17,032 bases of DNA from positions 1 through 17,032 of the forward strand of contig JAFYOK010000309.1 in NCBI GenBank assembly GCA_017560175.1, written 5' to 3'. This document shows, piece after piece, positions 5,813-13,281 of the stretch; within the stretch, counting starts at the first letter, position 1; every line of letters begins with the position of its first letter. The notes beneath the pieces were generated by a model, which searched no databases, was not told the origin of the DNA, and saw only the letters and a list, made by a program, of their open reading frames with translations. This stretch comes from Clostridia bacterium. Its GTDB lineage: Bacteria; Bacillota; Clostridia; Oscillospirales; Butyricicoccaceae. A program made the translations under genes and the position numbers.

Positions 5813-6820
5813 TTATTTGCCGGGCTGCCAGAATTCCGGCTTACTGGAACGGCTGAACAACTCCTCAGCAACTTCACGAAGGGTCGCGCCTTCGAAAAGC
5901 AGCTTGTACATACCTTCCGAAATGGGCAGCTCAATACCGCTGTCCTTGGCCAGGTGATGAATGGCCTCTGTTGCAAAATAACCTTCGACAACAGCACCAA
6001 CCTTCTTAATGGCCTCCTCCGGCTTCTCTCCTGCACCGATCATCAGACCGGCACGGCGATTGCGGGAATGGTTGGATGTGCAGGTAACGATCAGATCACC
6101 GATGCCCGAAAGACCGGCAAAGGTCTCGTTCTTACCGCCCAGATAGACGCCGAAGCGGGCCATCTCGGCAATACCGCGGGTCATCAGCATAGCCTTGGTG
6201 TTGTCACCATAGCCGGCACCATCGCTGATGCCAACAGCCAGCGCCATGATATTCTTCATGGCTCCACCCAACTCGGCACCGATGACATCGGCATGGGTAT
6301 AGACACGGAAGAAACCATTAACAAAGGCTTCCTGCACCTTTTCAGCTGCAGCCACATCTTCCGATGCCGCAACGATCGCTGTGGGGATTTTACGTGCAAC
6401 CTCCTCAGCATGAGAAGGACCGGTCAGTGCAACGATACGACCCTTGTCCCCCAGTGCCTTACGCAGGCTGTCGGCCAACAGGCAATAACCGTTAGACTTA
6501 TCAAAGCCCTTGGAAAGCAGAACAACAACGGTATCCTTTTCGATATGCGCACACAGCTTCTGCGCTGTCGAGTAGACCGCAAAGGAAGGTACTGCAACAA
6601 CGACGATATCACAGCCTTCCGCACAGGACATATCCATGGTAAAGCGGATGCTTTCCTCCAGTTGAACACCGGGCAGCAGTTTTTCGTTGCCACGATTTTC
6701 CCGGAGCATCTTATATTCCTCTTCCAGGAAGCACCAGACCGACACATCATGGCCATTGCCATCCAGCAAGCTGCTGACAGCAAGACCCCAACCGCCGCAT
6801 CCGATTACGGAAATTTTCAT
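5813..6820 (-). CDS. gpsA: glycerol-3-phosphate dehydrogenase [NAD(P)+]
   Basis: Makes sn-glycerol 3-phosphate from dihydroxyacetone phosphate, the backbone precursor of phospholipids. The 335-residue protein has the N-terminal nucleotide-binding motif GCGGWG (7-12), TGPSHAEEVA (133-142), and the catalytic lysine in GGAMKNIMALAVG (185-197, K189). It also has GLSGIGDLIVTCTS (236-249) followed by SRNRRAG. Length is normal. Its ATG shares one base with the plsY stop (TAATG), and AAAGGAAAGGG within the plsY end serves as ribosome binding site. GpsA output feeds directly into the PlsY step encoded just upstream; the operon is der-plsY-gpsA. Confidence 0.97.
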   Translation of the reverse strand: MKISVIGCGGWGLAVSSLLDGNGHDVSVWCFLEEEYKMLRENRGNEKLLPGVQLEESIRFTMDMSCAEGCDIVVVAVPSFAVYSTAQKLCAHIEKDTVVVLLSKGFDKSNGYCLLADSLRKALGDKGRIVALTGPSHAEEVARKIPTAIVAASEDVAAAEKVQEAFVNGFFRVYTHADVIGAELGGAMKNIMALAVGISDGAGYGDNTKAMLMTRGIAEMARFGVYLGGKNETFAGLSGIGDLIVTCTSNHSRNRRAGLMIGAGEKPEEAIKKVGAVVEGYFATEAIHHLAKDSGIELPISEGMYKLLFEGATLREVAEELFSRSSKPEFWQPGK

Positions 6821-7461
6821 TATTCGTTGCCCTTTCCTTTCTTACTGCCAAATCGCGCCTCAGTACCATTGAGCAGGCGGCCGATGTTGGAACGATGCAG
6901 ATAGAAAACAAAAATGCAGATATAGATAGTATAGGCCAGATAGCTGTGGCCTACGGTTGTACCCATGACCTCATTGCAGAAGAACCATACACTCACAGGG
7001 AAAGTAATGGCCGCCAGCAATGTGGAGATCGATACGATCTTTGTAGCAAAAGCACAGACAAAGAAGAGAGTCGCTTCGACGACGAAGATGCGCCAGTCGA
7101 GATAGAGCATGCTGGCCGCCATACAAGCTGCCGCCTTGCCGCCCTTGAACTTATAATAGACAGGATAAGCGTGGCCCAGAGTAACAGCTGTAGCACCAAT
7201 CATATAGCCCATATCGCCCAGGAGCCACTCGGCAATAGCGATACCGGCAAAAGTCTTGAGAAAGTCGATGCCCAGAGTCATGGCCGCCTTCTTGAGGCCG
7301 TAGGTACGCAGCATATTGGTGGTACCTGCATTGCCGCTGCCATGCTTGCGGATATCATCCTTATAAAAGAGCTTGGAAACGATGATCGAGCCGCTGACTG
7401 CGCCGCAAAGATAGGCTGCAGCAAAGGCCAGAACCCATGCCCATGCGTGGGATGCGAACAT
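6820..7461 (-). CDS. plsY: acyl-phosphate:glycerol-3-phosphate acyltransferase PlsY
   Basis: Integral membrane acyltransferase that moves an acyl group from acyl-phosphate to sn-glycerol 3-phosphate, the first committed phospholipid step in most Firmicutes. The 213-residue protein is hydrophobic with several membrane segments. It has motif 1, GSGNAGTTNMLR (41-52), and motif 3, HRSNIGRLLNGTE (189-201), including the conserved glutamate. Motif 2 reads KGGKAAAC (106-113), where the family norm is KGGKGVAT, so a usually conserved glycine is alanine here. A GAGGAGG site upstream of the ATG overlaps the short gap after der. Coupling with gpsA groups both glycerol-phosphate steps. Confidence 0.95.
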   Translation of the reverse strand: MFASHAWAWVLAFAAAYLCGAVSGSIIVSKLFYKDDIRKHGSGNAGTTNMLRTYGLKKAAMTLGIDFLKTFAGIAIAEWLLGDMGYMIGATAVTLGHAYPVYYKFKGGKAAACMAASMLYLDWRIFVVEATLFFVCAFATKIVSISTLLAAITFPVSVWFFCNEVMGTTVGHSYLAYTIYICIFVFYLHRSNIGRLLNGTEARFGSKKGKGNE

Positions 7462-7473
7462 AAGCTCCTCCTC

Positions 7474-8808
7474 TTACTCGTCCTTCTCGCCTCTCTGACG
7501 GACGATCATCTTGACGGGTGTACCGACAAAACCATAAACGTCACGCAGACGGTTTTCCAGATAACGCAGGTAGGAATAATGGAACAGCTTTGCATCGTTG
7601 CAGAAGCAGACAAACGTGGGGGGCTTGACACCGACCTGAGTCATGTAATAAACCTTCAGGCGGCGACCCTTGTCCGTGGGAGGCTGTACACGTGCAGTTG
7701 CATCGGCCAGAATAGTATTGAGCATACCTGTTGTGGCACGGAAGCAGTTGGCTGCATTGACCTCCTTGATCTTGTTGAAAATATTTTCAACGCGCTGGCC
7801 GGTCTTGGCCGAAATGAACATGATGGGTGCGTATGTCATGTAAGCCAGATCGGTGCGGATCTTCTTCTCGAAGTCAGCCTGTGTGGAGGTCTCCTTCTCG
7901 ATGAGGTCCCACTTGTTGACAACGATGATGACCGCCTTGCCGCTGTCGTGCGCCATACCGGCAATCTTGGTATCCTGCTCGGTAACGCCGTCCTGCGCGT
8001 CGATCATCAGCAGGCAGACATCGGCACGCTCAATGGCCATAACCGCACGCATGACCGAGAACTTCTCGATGGCTTCGTTGACCTTGGAATGCTTGCGGAT
8101 ACCGGCAGTATCGATAAAGAGGAACTTGTCCTCCCCTCTCTCGACGATGCTGTCAATGGCATCACGGGTGGTGCCGGCAATATCACTGACGATGCTGCGC
8201 TCTTCACCGGTGACACGGTTGAGCAGGGAGCTCTTGCCGGCGTTGGGCTTACCGATCAGAGCGACCTTGATCATCTCTTCCTCTTCGCCCTCATCCTCAT
8301 CTTCTGCAGGGAAATGCTCATAGCAGCGGTCCAGCAGGTCGCCGGTGCCATAGCCGTGCATAGCGGAAATGCCGACGGGATCACCCAGGCCCAGGTTATA
8401 GAACTCATAGAAATCTGCAGGGGGATCGCCCGGTGTGTCCAGCTTGTTGACGCACAGGACAATGGGCTTCTTTGCGCGCTGCAGCATAGCTGCAACATCG
8501 GCGTCAGCAGCGGTTACGCCGGTCTTAACGTCGGTGACCAGAACAACGACATCGGCATGGCTGATGGCGATGTAGGCCTGCTCACGCATGAAGCGGAGGA
8601 TCTCGTTGTCGGTCTTGGGTTCGATACCACCTGTATCGATAACATCAAATGTACGGCCGCGCCACTCGGCCTTGGCGTAAATTCTGTCGCGTGTAACGCC
8701 GGGTGTGTCCTCAACGATGGCTGCGTTCTTACGCTCGGCCAGTCGGTTAAACAGCAAGGACTTACCAACGTTTGGTCTGCCGACGATTGCCACTACGGGT
8801 CTGCTCAT
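7474..8808 (-). CDS. der: ribosome biogenesis GTPase Der (EngA)
   Basis: Essential tandem GTPase that helps mature the 50S subunit. The 444-residue protein has two G domains. The first has GRPNVGKS (10-17), DTGG (58-61) and NKLD (121-124); the second has GKPNAGKS (186-193), DTAG (233-236) and NKWD (298-301). An acidic linker EDEDEGEEEE (169-178) separates them, and a C-terminal KH-like domain ends in PVKMIVRQRG. All catalytic motifs are present. AAAGGA lies upstream of the ATG at 8808 with rather long spacing. It leads the der-plsY-gpsA operon (12-nt gap to plsY) from a promoter at 8924-8952. Confidence 0.97.
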   Translation of the reverse strand: MSRPVVAIVGRPNVGKSLLFNRLAERKNAAIVEDTPGVTRDRIYAKAEWRGRTFDVIDTGGIEPKTDNEILRFMREQAYIAISHADVVVLVTDVKTGVTAADADVAAMLQRAKKPIVLCVNKLDTPGDPPADFYEFYNLGLGDPVGISAMHGYGTGDLLDRCYEHFPAEDEDEGEEEEMIKVALIGKPNAGKSSLLNRVTGEERSIVSDIAGTTRDAIDSIVERGEDKFLFIDTAGIRKHSKVNEAIEKFSVMRAVMAIERADVCLLMIDAQDGVTEQDTKIAGMAHDSGKAVIIVVNKWDLIEKETSTQADFEKKIRTDLAYMTYAPIMFISAKTGQRVENIFNKIKEVNAANCFRATTGMLNTILADATARVQPPTDKGRRLKVYYMTQVGVKPPTFVCFCNDAKLFHYSYLRYLENRLRDVYGFVGTPVKMIVRQRGEKDE

Positions 8809-8923
8809 GGTAAACCAATCCTTTCTGATATATAGTCATAACTAATCGGATGCGCTGTCCGTCAGGACTGCACATATACTGAACTTGGAAAATGCGCAGA
8901 TGGAAAGTCCATCCTATCTTTTG

Positions 8924-8952
8924 ATTATGGCATTTTTTTGCGCTTCCGTCAA
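8924..8952 (-). promoter_or_regulatory. der-plsY-gpsA promoter
   Basis: Minus-strand -35 TTGACG (8952-8947), 17-nt spacer, -10 CATAAT (8929-8924) preceded by TGC (extended -10). The leader to der would be about 110 nt; I see no clear structure in it. Confidence 0.7.
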
Positions 8953-9040
8953 TCCTCGGCCGATGACATTCACAAAACTTTCAAGAACTTTTCAGTCCTG
9001 CTCCGGCTATATCAGAACGGCCGTGCAGAAAAATGCCACA

Positions 9041-9077
9041 AAAACAAAAATAGAGAAGCGGGATCTCCCACTCCTCT
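9041..9077 (-). terminator. rpmF terminator
   Basis: Minus-strand AGAGGAGTGGGA pairs with TCCCGCTTCTCT (9077-9066 with 9063-9052; 11-12 bp with two G-U pairs, very short loop), followed by ATTTTTGTTTTT (9051-9040). It lies 23 nt after the rpmF stop and ends the yceD-rpmF unit before the der promoter. Confidence 0.9.
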
Positions 9078-9100
9078 ACTTTCCGTTTCAATTGACTCGA

Positions 9101-9283
9101 TTAAGCCTCAACTGCCATAACTGTACGGCCGTTGTATGTGCCACAAGCCTTGCAGGCTCTGTGAGAAAGTACGGGCTCGCCGCACTTGGGGCACTTGGAA
9201 ACATTGGGAAGGTCGAGCTTCCAATGTGCGCTGCGTCTCTTGTCTCTTCTCTGTCTGGATACTTTACCCTTAGGTACTGCCAT
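9101..9283 (-). CDS. rpmF: 50S ribosomal protein L32 (zinc-binding form)
   Basis: Large-subunit ribosomal protein L32, 60 residues, standard length. It starts MAVPKGKVSRQRRDKRRSAH and holds two CxxC pairs, CPKCGEPVLSHRACKACG, with cysteines 31, 34, 44 and 47, the zinc-binding C+ type. A strong GAGGAGG is about 9 nt upstream of the ATG. It follows yceD in the classical yceD-rpmF arrangement. The 71-nt gap between them is very AT-rich and contains only a weak promoter-like TATAAT, so transcription from the yceD promoters is the simplest reading. Confidence 0.98.
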   Translation of the reverse strand: MAVPKGKVSRQRRDKRRSAHWKLDLPNVSKCPKCGEPVLSHRACKACGTYNGRTVMAVEA

Positions 9284-9354
9284 GATTTTCGCCTCCTCGC
9301 TATATCTTCACATTTATTATTTATTATAATTAATAAAATAACCGAAATTAAAAA

Positions 9355-9852
9355 CTACTTCTTGAGCAGCTCGGCCAGCTTGGCCAGTCTGGGGTCGATC
9401 TCCTTGCGATTGCATCCGCATTCGCCTTCATTGAGATCATGACCGCATTTGGGGCACAGGCCCTTACAGTCGGGATCGCACAGAACAACGGTGTCCAGAT
9501 CCAGGAACAACTCAGGAATCAGAATATCGTCAACCTCGACCTCATCCGACTCTACAACGATGATATCGTCCATCTCCTCGTTTGCGACCTTGCGGGTCAG
9601 GATCAGAGAAACATCGGTATAGTGTTTGTAACGAACCGGCTTGAGGCAACGCGCACAGGCAACGGTCAGATCGGTCGAGATCTCGGCTTCCAGCTGGAAG
9701 GCCTCGTTCTTGCTTTCGATGCTGCCGCAGATACGAACGGGATCCTTGAAGATCTGCTCGCCTGCTACGACCTCTGCGCTGAGATCTATATCGTAATCAA
9801 AATCTATTCTCTTGTCTTTCGAGGTCATGACCTCGCCAAGGCTGATTCTCAT
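9355..9852 (-). CDS. yceD: YceD family protein (DUF177), rRNA accumulation factor
   Basis: Member of the YceD/DUF177 family, widely encoded next to rpmF; homologues are linked to 23S rRNA processing or accumulation, but the molecular activity is not settled. From the ATG at 9852 the protein has 165 residues. It has CARC (66-69) and a cysteine-rich C-terminus (C125, C129, C133, C136, C145, C147) that probably binds metal, then EIDPRLAKLAELLKK, a typical family ending. This start is chosen because a perfect promoter lies only 34 nt upstream. The open frame continues upstream to a TTG, but that would put the promoter inside the gene. GAGAGGGA is the likely ribosome binding site. Confidence 0.92.
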   Translation of the reverse strand: MRISLGEVMTSKDKRIDFDYDIDLSAEVVAGEQIFKDPVRICGSIESKNEAFQLEAEISTDLTVACARCLKPVRYKHYTDVSLILTRKVANEEMDDIIVVESDEVEVDDILIPELFLDLDTVVLCDPDCKGLCPKCGHDLNEGECGCNRKEIDPRLAKLAELLKK

Positions 9853-9885
9853 AGATACAGTCCCTCTCAAAATAGTCCGAAATAT

Positions 9886-9914
9886 ATTATATCCATACAG
9901 GCACACTTTGTCAA
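9886..9914 (-). promoter_or_regulatory. yceD-rpmF proximal promoter (perfect consensus)
   Basis: Minus-strand TTGACA (9914-9909), 17-nt spacer, TATAAT (9891-9886), an exact match to the vegetative sigma consensus. The start would be near 9879, giving a leader of under 30 nt. Confidence 0.92.
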
Positions 9915-9977
9915 GAACTTTCTTTGCAGCCTGTATAAATCCTTCTTTCGACAAACCGGAAAGAAGAATACCCAATG

Positions 9978-10006
9978 ATTTTAATTGCTCAGGGCCATTT
10001 TGTCAA
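9978..10006 (-). promoter_or_regulatory. yceD-rpmF distal promoter
   Basis: Minus-strand TTGACA (10006-10001), 17-nt spacer, TAAAAT (9983-9978). A second TTGACA lies 12 nt further upstream (10018-10013). Transcripts would cross the CTTCTTTC/GAAAGAAG hairpin and the proximal promoter before reaching yceD. Confidence 0.7.
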
Positions 10007-10092
10007 GGGGTTTGTCAAGTAAAACACCCTTACAGACAAAAGAATTTTTTCGTTTTTCCGTCTTCCCGACCTTCGTTGTTTTATCCTCCTAT

Positions 10093-10108
10093 TTATTTAT
10101 ATAAATAA
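10093..10108. repeat. 16-bp perfect palindrome (TTATTTATATAAATAA)
   Basis: A perfect AT-only inverted repeat centred between 10100 and 10101, in the divergent region between yceD and the RluA-family gene. It may be an operator or just AT-rich sequence; no partner motif was found. Confidence 0.35.
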
Positions 10109-10160
10109 TGTGTATTTTTCGATTTTCTTCCGTAAGATTATTTCTTTTTTTCTGCAGCTG

Positions 10161-10182
10161 TGGTACAATGACTTTGTATAAT
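10161..10182 (+). promoter_or_regulatory. promoter region of the RluA-family gene
   Basis: TGG TACAAT (10161-10169) is an extended -10 box; a second TATAAT (10177-10182) lies just downstream. Neither has a convincing -35. Starting from the first box, the leader would be about 30 nt, with GGAGA at 10195-10199. Confidence 0.5.
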
Positions 10183-10206
10183 TTAAAGTAATCTGGAGAA
10201 GTGTCC

Positions 10207-11157
10207 GTGAAAGAATATAAAATCAACAAAAACGACGCCGGCCAGCGTCTGGACAAATATCTGGCCAAGGCCGTTCCTCTGCTTCCCGGCGGTCTGATGC
10301 ACAAATATCTCCGCCTCAAACGCATCAAGCTCAACGGCAAGCGCTGCGAAGCTGCACAGAAGCTGGTGGAGGGCGATGTTCTGAGCCTCTATATCAACGA
10401 TGAATTCTTCGAAAAGGCCGACAGCGAGAAGGCTTTTCTGCAGGCCAAGCCGGAGATCGACATCGTCTATGAAGACGAACACATCCTGCTGGTCGATAAA
10501 AAGCCCGGCATGGTTGTCCATGAAGACGAAAGCCATACGACAGATACCCTCATCAACCGCATCCAGGCCTATCTCTACAAAAAGGGCGAATGGGATCCCG
10601 ACCGCGAGAACAGCTTTGTCCCCTCTCTCTGCAACCGTATCGACCGCAACACCGGCGGCATCGTCATTGCTGCCAAGACGGCCGAAGCTCTGCGCATCCT
10701 CAACGAGAAAATCAAGATCCGCGAGATCGACAAGTATTATCTCTGTCTGGTCCACGGCACGCCCAAGCCCCCCAAAGGCACGCTGAAGAATTATATCGCC
10801 CGCAACACGGACGAGAAGCGCGTCTATGTATCAGATACCCGTACCAAGGACGGTTTAACCGCCATTACCGATTATAAGGTTCTCAAGTCGGCCCGTGGTC
10901 TGTCTCTGGTCGAGTGCCGTCTGCATACCGGCCGCACCCATCAGATCCGTGCCCAGATGGCGCACTTCGGCCATCCTCTGGCCGGTGATACCAAATACGG
11001 TCTCAACAAAGACAACAAAAATCTCCCTTTCAAGCACCAGGCCCTCTACTCCTACAAGCTGATCTTCACTTTCGAGACCGATGCCGGCTGCCTGGAGTAT
11101 CTCAACGGCCGTACATTTGAGGTCGAACACATTCCCTTTGCCGACTATCTGTCGTAA
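10207..11157 (+). CDS. RluA-family pseudouridine synthase with S4 domain
   Basis: Converts specific uridines in RNA, most likely rRNA, to pseudouridine; the exact target cannot be told from sequence. The protein has 316 residues. An N-terminal S4-like RNA-binding region (about 10-64) is followed by the catalytic domain with VYEDEHILLVDKKPGMVVH (87-105) and the active-site motif NRIDRNTGG (143-151, catalytic D146). It also has CRLHTGRTHQIRAQMAHFGHPLAGDTKYG, the RluA-family motif. The GTG at 10207 is preferred over the in-frame GTG at 10201 because GGAGA is 7 nt away from the former and only 1 nt from the latter. RluC/RluD-type assignment is plausible but not certain. It is transcribed alone, away from yceD. 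Confidence 0.92.
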   Translation: MKEYKINKNDAGQRLDKYLAKAVPLLPGGLMHKYLRLKRIKLNGKRCEAAQKLVEGDVLSLYINDEFFEKADSEKAFLQAKPEIDIVYEDEHILLVDKKPGMVVHEDESHTTDTLINRIQAYLYKKGEWDPDRENSFVPSLCNRIDRNTGGIVIAAKTAEALRILNEKIKIREIDKYYLCLVHGTPKPPKGTLKNYIARNTDEKRVYVSDTRTKDGLTAITDYKVLKSARGLSLVECRLHTGRTHQIRAQMAHFGHPLAGDTKYGLNKDNKNLPFKHQALYSYKLIFTFETDAGCLEYLNGRTFEVEHIPFADYLS

Positions 11158-11188
11158 AGCGCCAAAAGTAATATGCGAGAAAATCAGA

Positions 11189-11234
11189 GGAAAACAGAGC
11201 ATTTCGAAGCTATTTCGAGATATTCTGTTTTTCC
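11189..11234. repeat. inverted repeat after the RluA-family gene
   Basis: GGAAAACAGA (11189-11198) pairs with TCTGTTTTTCC (11224-11234) across 25 nt, with a single bulged T. A smaller AGC-N7-GCT lies inside. There is no clean U tract, so it is at best a weak terminator of the upstream gene. Confidence 0.35.
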
Positions 11235-11266
11235 CCTTGATTTGTTCCAGTTTTATGCATCTTTTT

Positions 11267-11291
11267 ACGGAAAACCGTTGACATTTTCCGT
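11267..11291. promoter_or_regulatory. candidate operator around the pot operon -35 box
   Basis: Perfect 8-bp inverted repeat ACGGAAAA (11267-11274) and TTTTCCGT (11284-11291); the -35 hexamer TTGACA (11278-11283) fills most of the 9-nt gap. A dimeric regulator bound here would cover the promoter. No regulator gene is adjacent. Confidence 0.45.
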
Positions 11292-11306
11292 CTTTTTATG
11301 TATATT
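11278..11306 (+). promoter_or_regulatory. potABCD promoter
   Basis: -35 TTGACA (11278-11283), 17-nt spacer, -10 TATATT (11301-11306) directly preceded by TG. The start near 11313 gives a leader of about 25 nt to potA. Confidence 0.9.
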
Positions 11307-11337
11307 AGTCCTGTTATATCTATGGGAGGGTTATAGA

Positions 11338-12375
11338 ATGTCCACCAAAATCATTAACCTTGAAAATATTCACAAGGATTATGGAGGAAAGGTTGTCCTC
11401 GATAATCTTAATTTATATGTAAGGGACAAAGAATTTGTCACCTTGCTTGGCCCTTCGGGCTGCGGCAAGACCACTACTTTGCGCATTATCGGCGGTTTTG
11501 AGACCCCCAGCGCGGGAGTGGTTTATTTTGATGGTGTAAAAGTCAATGACGTACCGCCCAACAAGCGCCCCGTCAACACCGTCTTCCAGCGCTATGCGCT
11601 CTTCAACCACCTCAACGTTTTCGACAACGTCGCCTTCGGTCTGCGCATCCAGAAGGTCAAGGAAAGCGAGATCAAGGACCGCGTCAACCGTATGCTCAAG
11701 CTGGTCAGCCTCCCCGATTACGGCGAGCGCATGTCCAACGAACTGTCGGGCGGCGAGCAGCAGCGTGTTGCCATTGCCCGCGCGCTGGTCAACCATCCCC
11801 GCGTTCTGCTCCTCGACGAGCCTCTGGCTGCCCTCGACCTCAAGCTGCGCAAGGAGATGCAGCGCGAGCTCAAGGCTATTCAGCAGCAGGTCGGCATCAC
11901 CTTCGTCTTCGTCACCCATGACCAGGAAGAAGCGCTGACCATGAGCGATACCATCGTTGTTATGAACAAGGGTAAGATCCAGCAGATCGGCACCCCCACC
12001 GACATCTACAACGAGCCCAAGAATGCCTTTGTCGCCAACTTCATCGGCGAAAGCAATATCGTCCCCGGCGTTATGCACCACGACAAGCTGGTCAGCTTCT
12101 GCGGCCGCACCTTCGACTGCCTGGACGGCGGCTTTGCCCCCGACGAACCCGTCGATGTCGTCGTTCGTCCCGAAGACTTCGAGGTCGTATCCCCCGAACA
12201 GGGCCAGCTGGTCGGCACCGTCAAGTCGGTCCTCTTCATGGGTGTCCACTATGAGATCATGGTCGAGACCGAGCATTTCACCTGGACGGTCCACTCCATC
12301 AACCATGCCGATGTTGGCGATCGCGTAGGTCTGTTCCTGACCCCCGACGATATCCACATCATGCATAAGTCGTAA
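11338..12375 (+). CDS. potA: spermidine/putrescine ABC transporter ATP-binding protein PotA
   Basis: ATPase of the polyamine importer PotABCD, at the inner face of the membrane. The protein has 345 residues, with Walker A GPSGCGKT (38-45), Q-loop Q84, ABC signature LSGGEQQR (136-143), Walker B VLLLDEP (156-162), and switch histidine H194 in VTHDQEEA. A C-terminal TOBE-type domain carries VDVVVRPEDFEV. The ATG at 11338 is chosen because GGGAGGG lies 7 nt upstream. The frame is open further upstream, but that would include the promoter. potB follows after 18 nt; the four genes are in the standard order. Confidence 0.96.
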   Translation: MSTKIINLENIHKDYGGKVVLDNLNLYVRDKEFVTLLGPSGCGKTTTLRIIGGFETPSAGVVYFDGVKVNDVPPNKRPVNTVFQRYALFNHLNVFDNVAFGLRIQKVKESEIKDRVNRMLKLVSLPDYGERMSNELSGGEQQRVAIARALVNHPRVLLLDEPLAALDLKLRKEMQRELKAIQQQVGITFVFVTHDQEEALTMSDTIVVMNKGKIQQIGTPTDIYNEPKNAFVANFIGESNIVPGVMHHDKLVSFCGRTFDCLDGGFAPDEPVDVVVRPEDFEVVSPEQGQLVGTVKSVLFMGVHYEIMVETEHFTWTVHSINHADVGDRVGLFLTPDDIHIMHKS

Positions 12376-12393
12376 AGTGGGGAGGGTTTCCGG

Positions 12394-13281
12394 ATGAAAA
12401 ACAATAAGTTGGGTGCTCTGCCCGCCATTCCCTACGTCGTCTGGATGGCCATCTTTGTCGTCGTTCCCCTGATCCTGATCGTCTTTTATGCCTTCACCAA
12501 TGAGGCCGGCGCATTCACCATGGAGAATTTCGCCGAGATGGGCAGCTACACCAAGGTCTTTACCCGTTCCTTTGGCCTGTCGGCCATTGCAACGGCCATC
12601 TGCCTGCTGATCGGTTATCCCATCGCCTATGCCATTTCCAAAGAAAGCCCCATGTTCCAGCGCATCGCCATGATGCTGGTCATGCTGCCCATGTGGATCA
12701 ACTTCCTGCTGCGCACCTACGCCTGGATGTCCATTCTGGAAAACACCGGCCTGCTCAATACTTTCTTTAATAACATCGGTCTGTTTGATCTGATCAACTG
12801 GATCGGTATTCGTCTGGCTTCCGATCCTGCGGCTTATGTTCCCATCGATCACTTCCAGATGATCAATACCCAGGGTGCTGTCATCCTCGGTATGGTATAT
12901 AACTACCTCCCCTTTATGATCATGCCCATCCAGTCGGTTATCGTTAAGATCGATAAGTCCATGATCGAGGCAGCCCGCGACCTGGGCGCCGACTCCAAGA
13001 TCACCTTCCGCAAGGTCATCCTTCCCCTCAGCCTCCCCGGCGTTCTGTCGGGCATCACAATGGTCTTTGTCCCCTCGGTCAGCACCTTTATCCTGTCCCG
13101 CCTCATGGGCGGCGGCACGACCATGCTGCTGGGCGACCTGATCGAGATGCAGTTTATGGGCGGCGCCTATAACCCCCACCTCGGCTCGGCCATTGCCCTC
13201 GTTATGATGATCGTTGTCATGATCTGTATGGCCGTTATGAACCACTTCGGTGACGGCGAAGACAAGGCGGTGATGTTATGA
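12394..13281 (+). CDS. potB: spermidine/putrescine ABC transporter permease PotB
   Basis: One of the two membrane permeases of the polyamine importer. The 295-residue product has six predicted membrane segments (about 13-33, 62-82, 90-112, 162-184, 215-237, 263-283). The EAA loop that docks onto PotA is EAARDLGADSKITFRKVILP (192-211), continuing LSLPGVLSG. A GGGGAGG site precedes the ATG. Its stop overlaps the potC start by four bases (ATGA), so the two permeases are translationally coupled, as expected for a heterodimer. Confidence 0.96.
   Translation: MKNNKLGALPAIPYVVWMAIFVVVPLILIVFYAFTNEAGAFTMENFAEMGSYTKVFTRSFGLSAIATAICLLIGYPIAYAISKESPMFQRIAMMLVMLPMWINFLLRTYAWMSILENTGLLNTFFNNIGLFDLINWIGIRLASDPAAYVPIDHFQMINTQGAVILGMVYNYLPFMIMPIQSVIVKIDKSMIEAARDLGADSKITFRKVILPLSLPGVLSGITMVFVPSVSTFILSRLMGGGTTMLLGDLIEMQFMGGAYNPHLGSAIALVMMIVVMICMAVMNHFGDGEDKAVML

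Larger units (their letters stand above)
9853..10206. other. divergent intergenic region between yceD and the RluA-family gene
   Basis: This stretch of about 350 bases has no supportable gene. It contains two minus-strand promoters for yceD-rpmF (9886-9914 and 9978-10006), an extra TTGACA at 10013-10018, a hairpin-forming CTTCTTTC-N9-GAAAGAAG (9942-9966), a 16-bp AT-rich palindrome (10093-10108), and plus-strand -10 boxes for the downstream gene (10161-10182). The remainder is pyrimidine-rich on the plus strand with nothing else I recognise. Confidence 0.7.

Noticed and set aside
6895..8835. 646-codon open frame on the plus strand opposite der and plsY
   Set aside because: It is the antisense of der and plsY, which have complete motifs. 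Its translation is low-complexity in character with no recognisable domain, and it lacks a ribosome binding site.
8928..9038. TGGCATTTTT / AAAAATGCCA inverted copies 90 bp apart
   Set aside because: The two arms belong to the der promoter spacer and the T-rich stretch after the rpmF terminator. The distance and A-T content make a chance match likely.
9853..9975. Longer N-terminus for the YceD protein
   Set aside because: The frame begins at a TTG and would contain the perfect consensus promoter; the extra residues are not family-like.
10201..10206. GTG at 10201 as start of the RluA-family protein
   Set aside because: Only one base separates it from GGAGA. The GTG at 10207 has normal spacing.
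11413..13245. 610-codon open frame on the minus strand opposite potA and potB
   Set aside because: Its translation is unusually rich in D, H and G, as expected from reading a C-rich coding strand backwards, and potA/potB account for the sequence fully.
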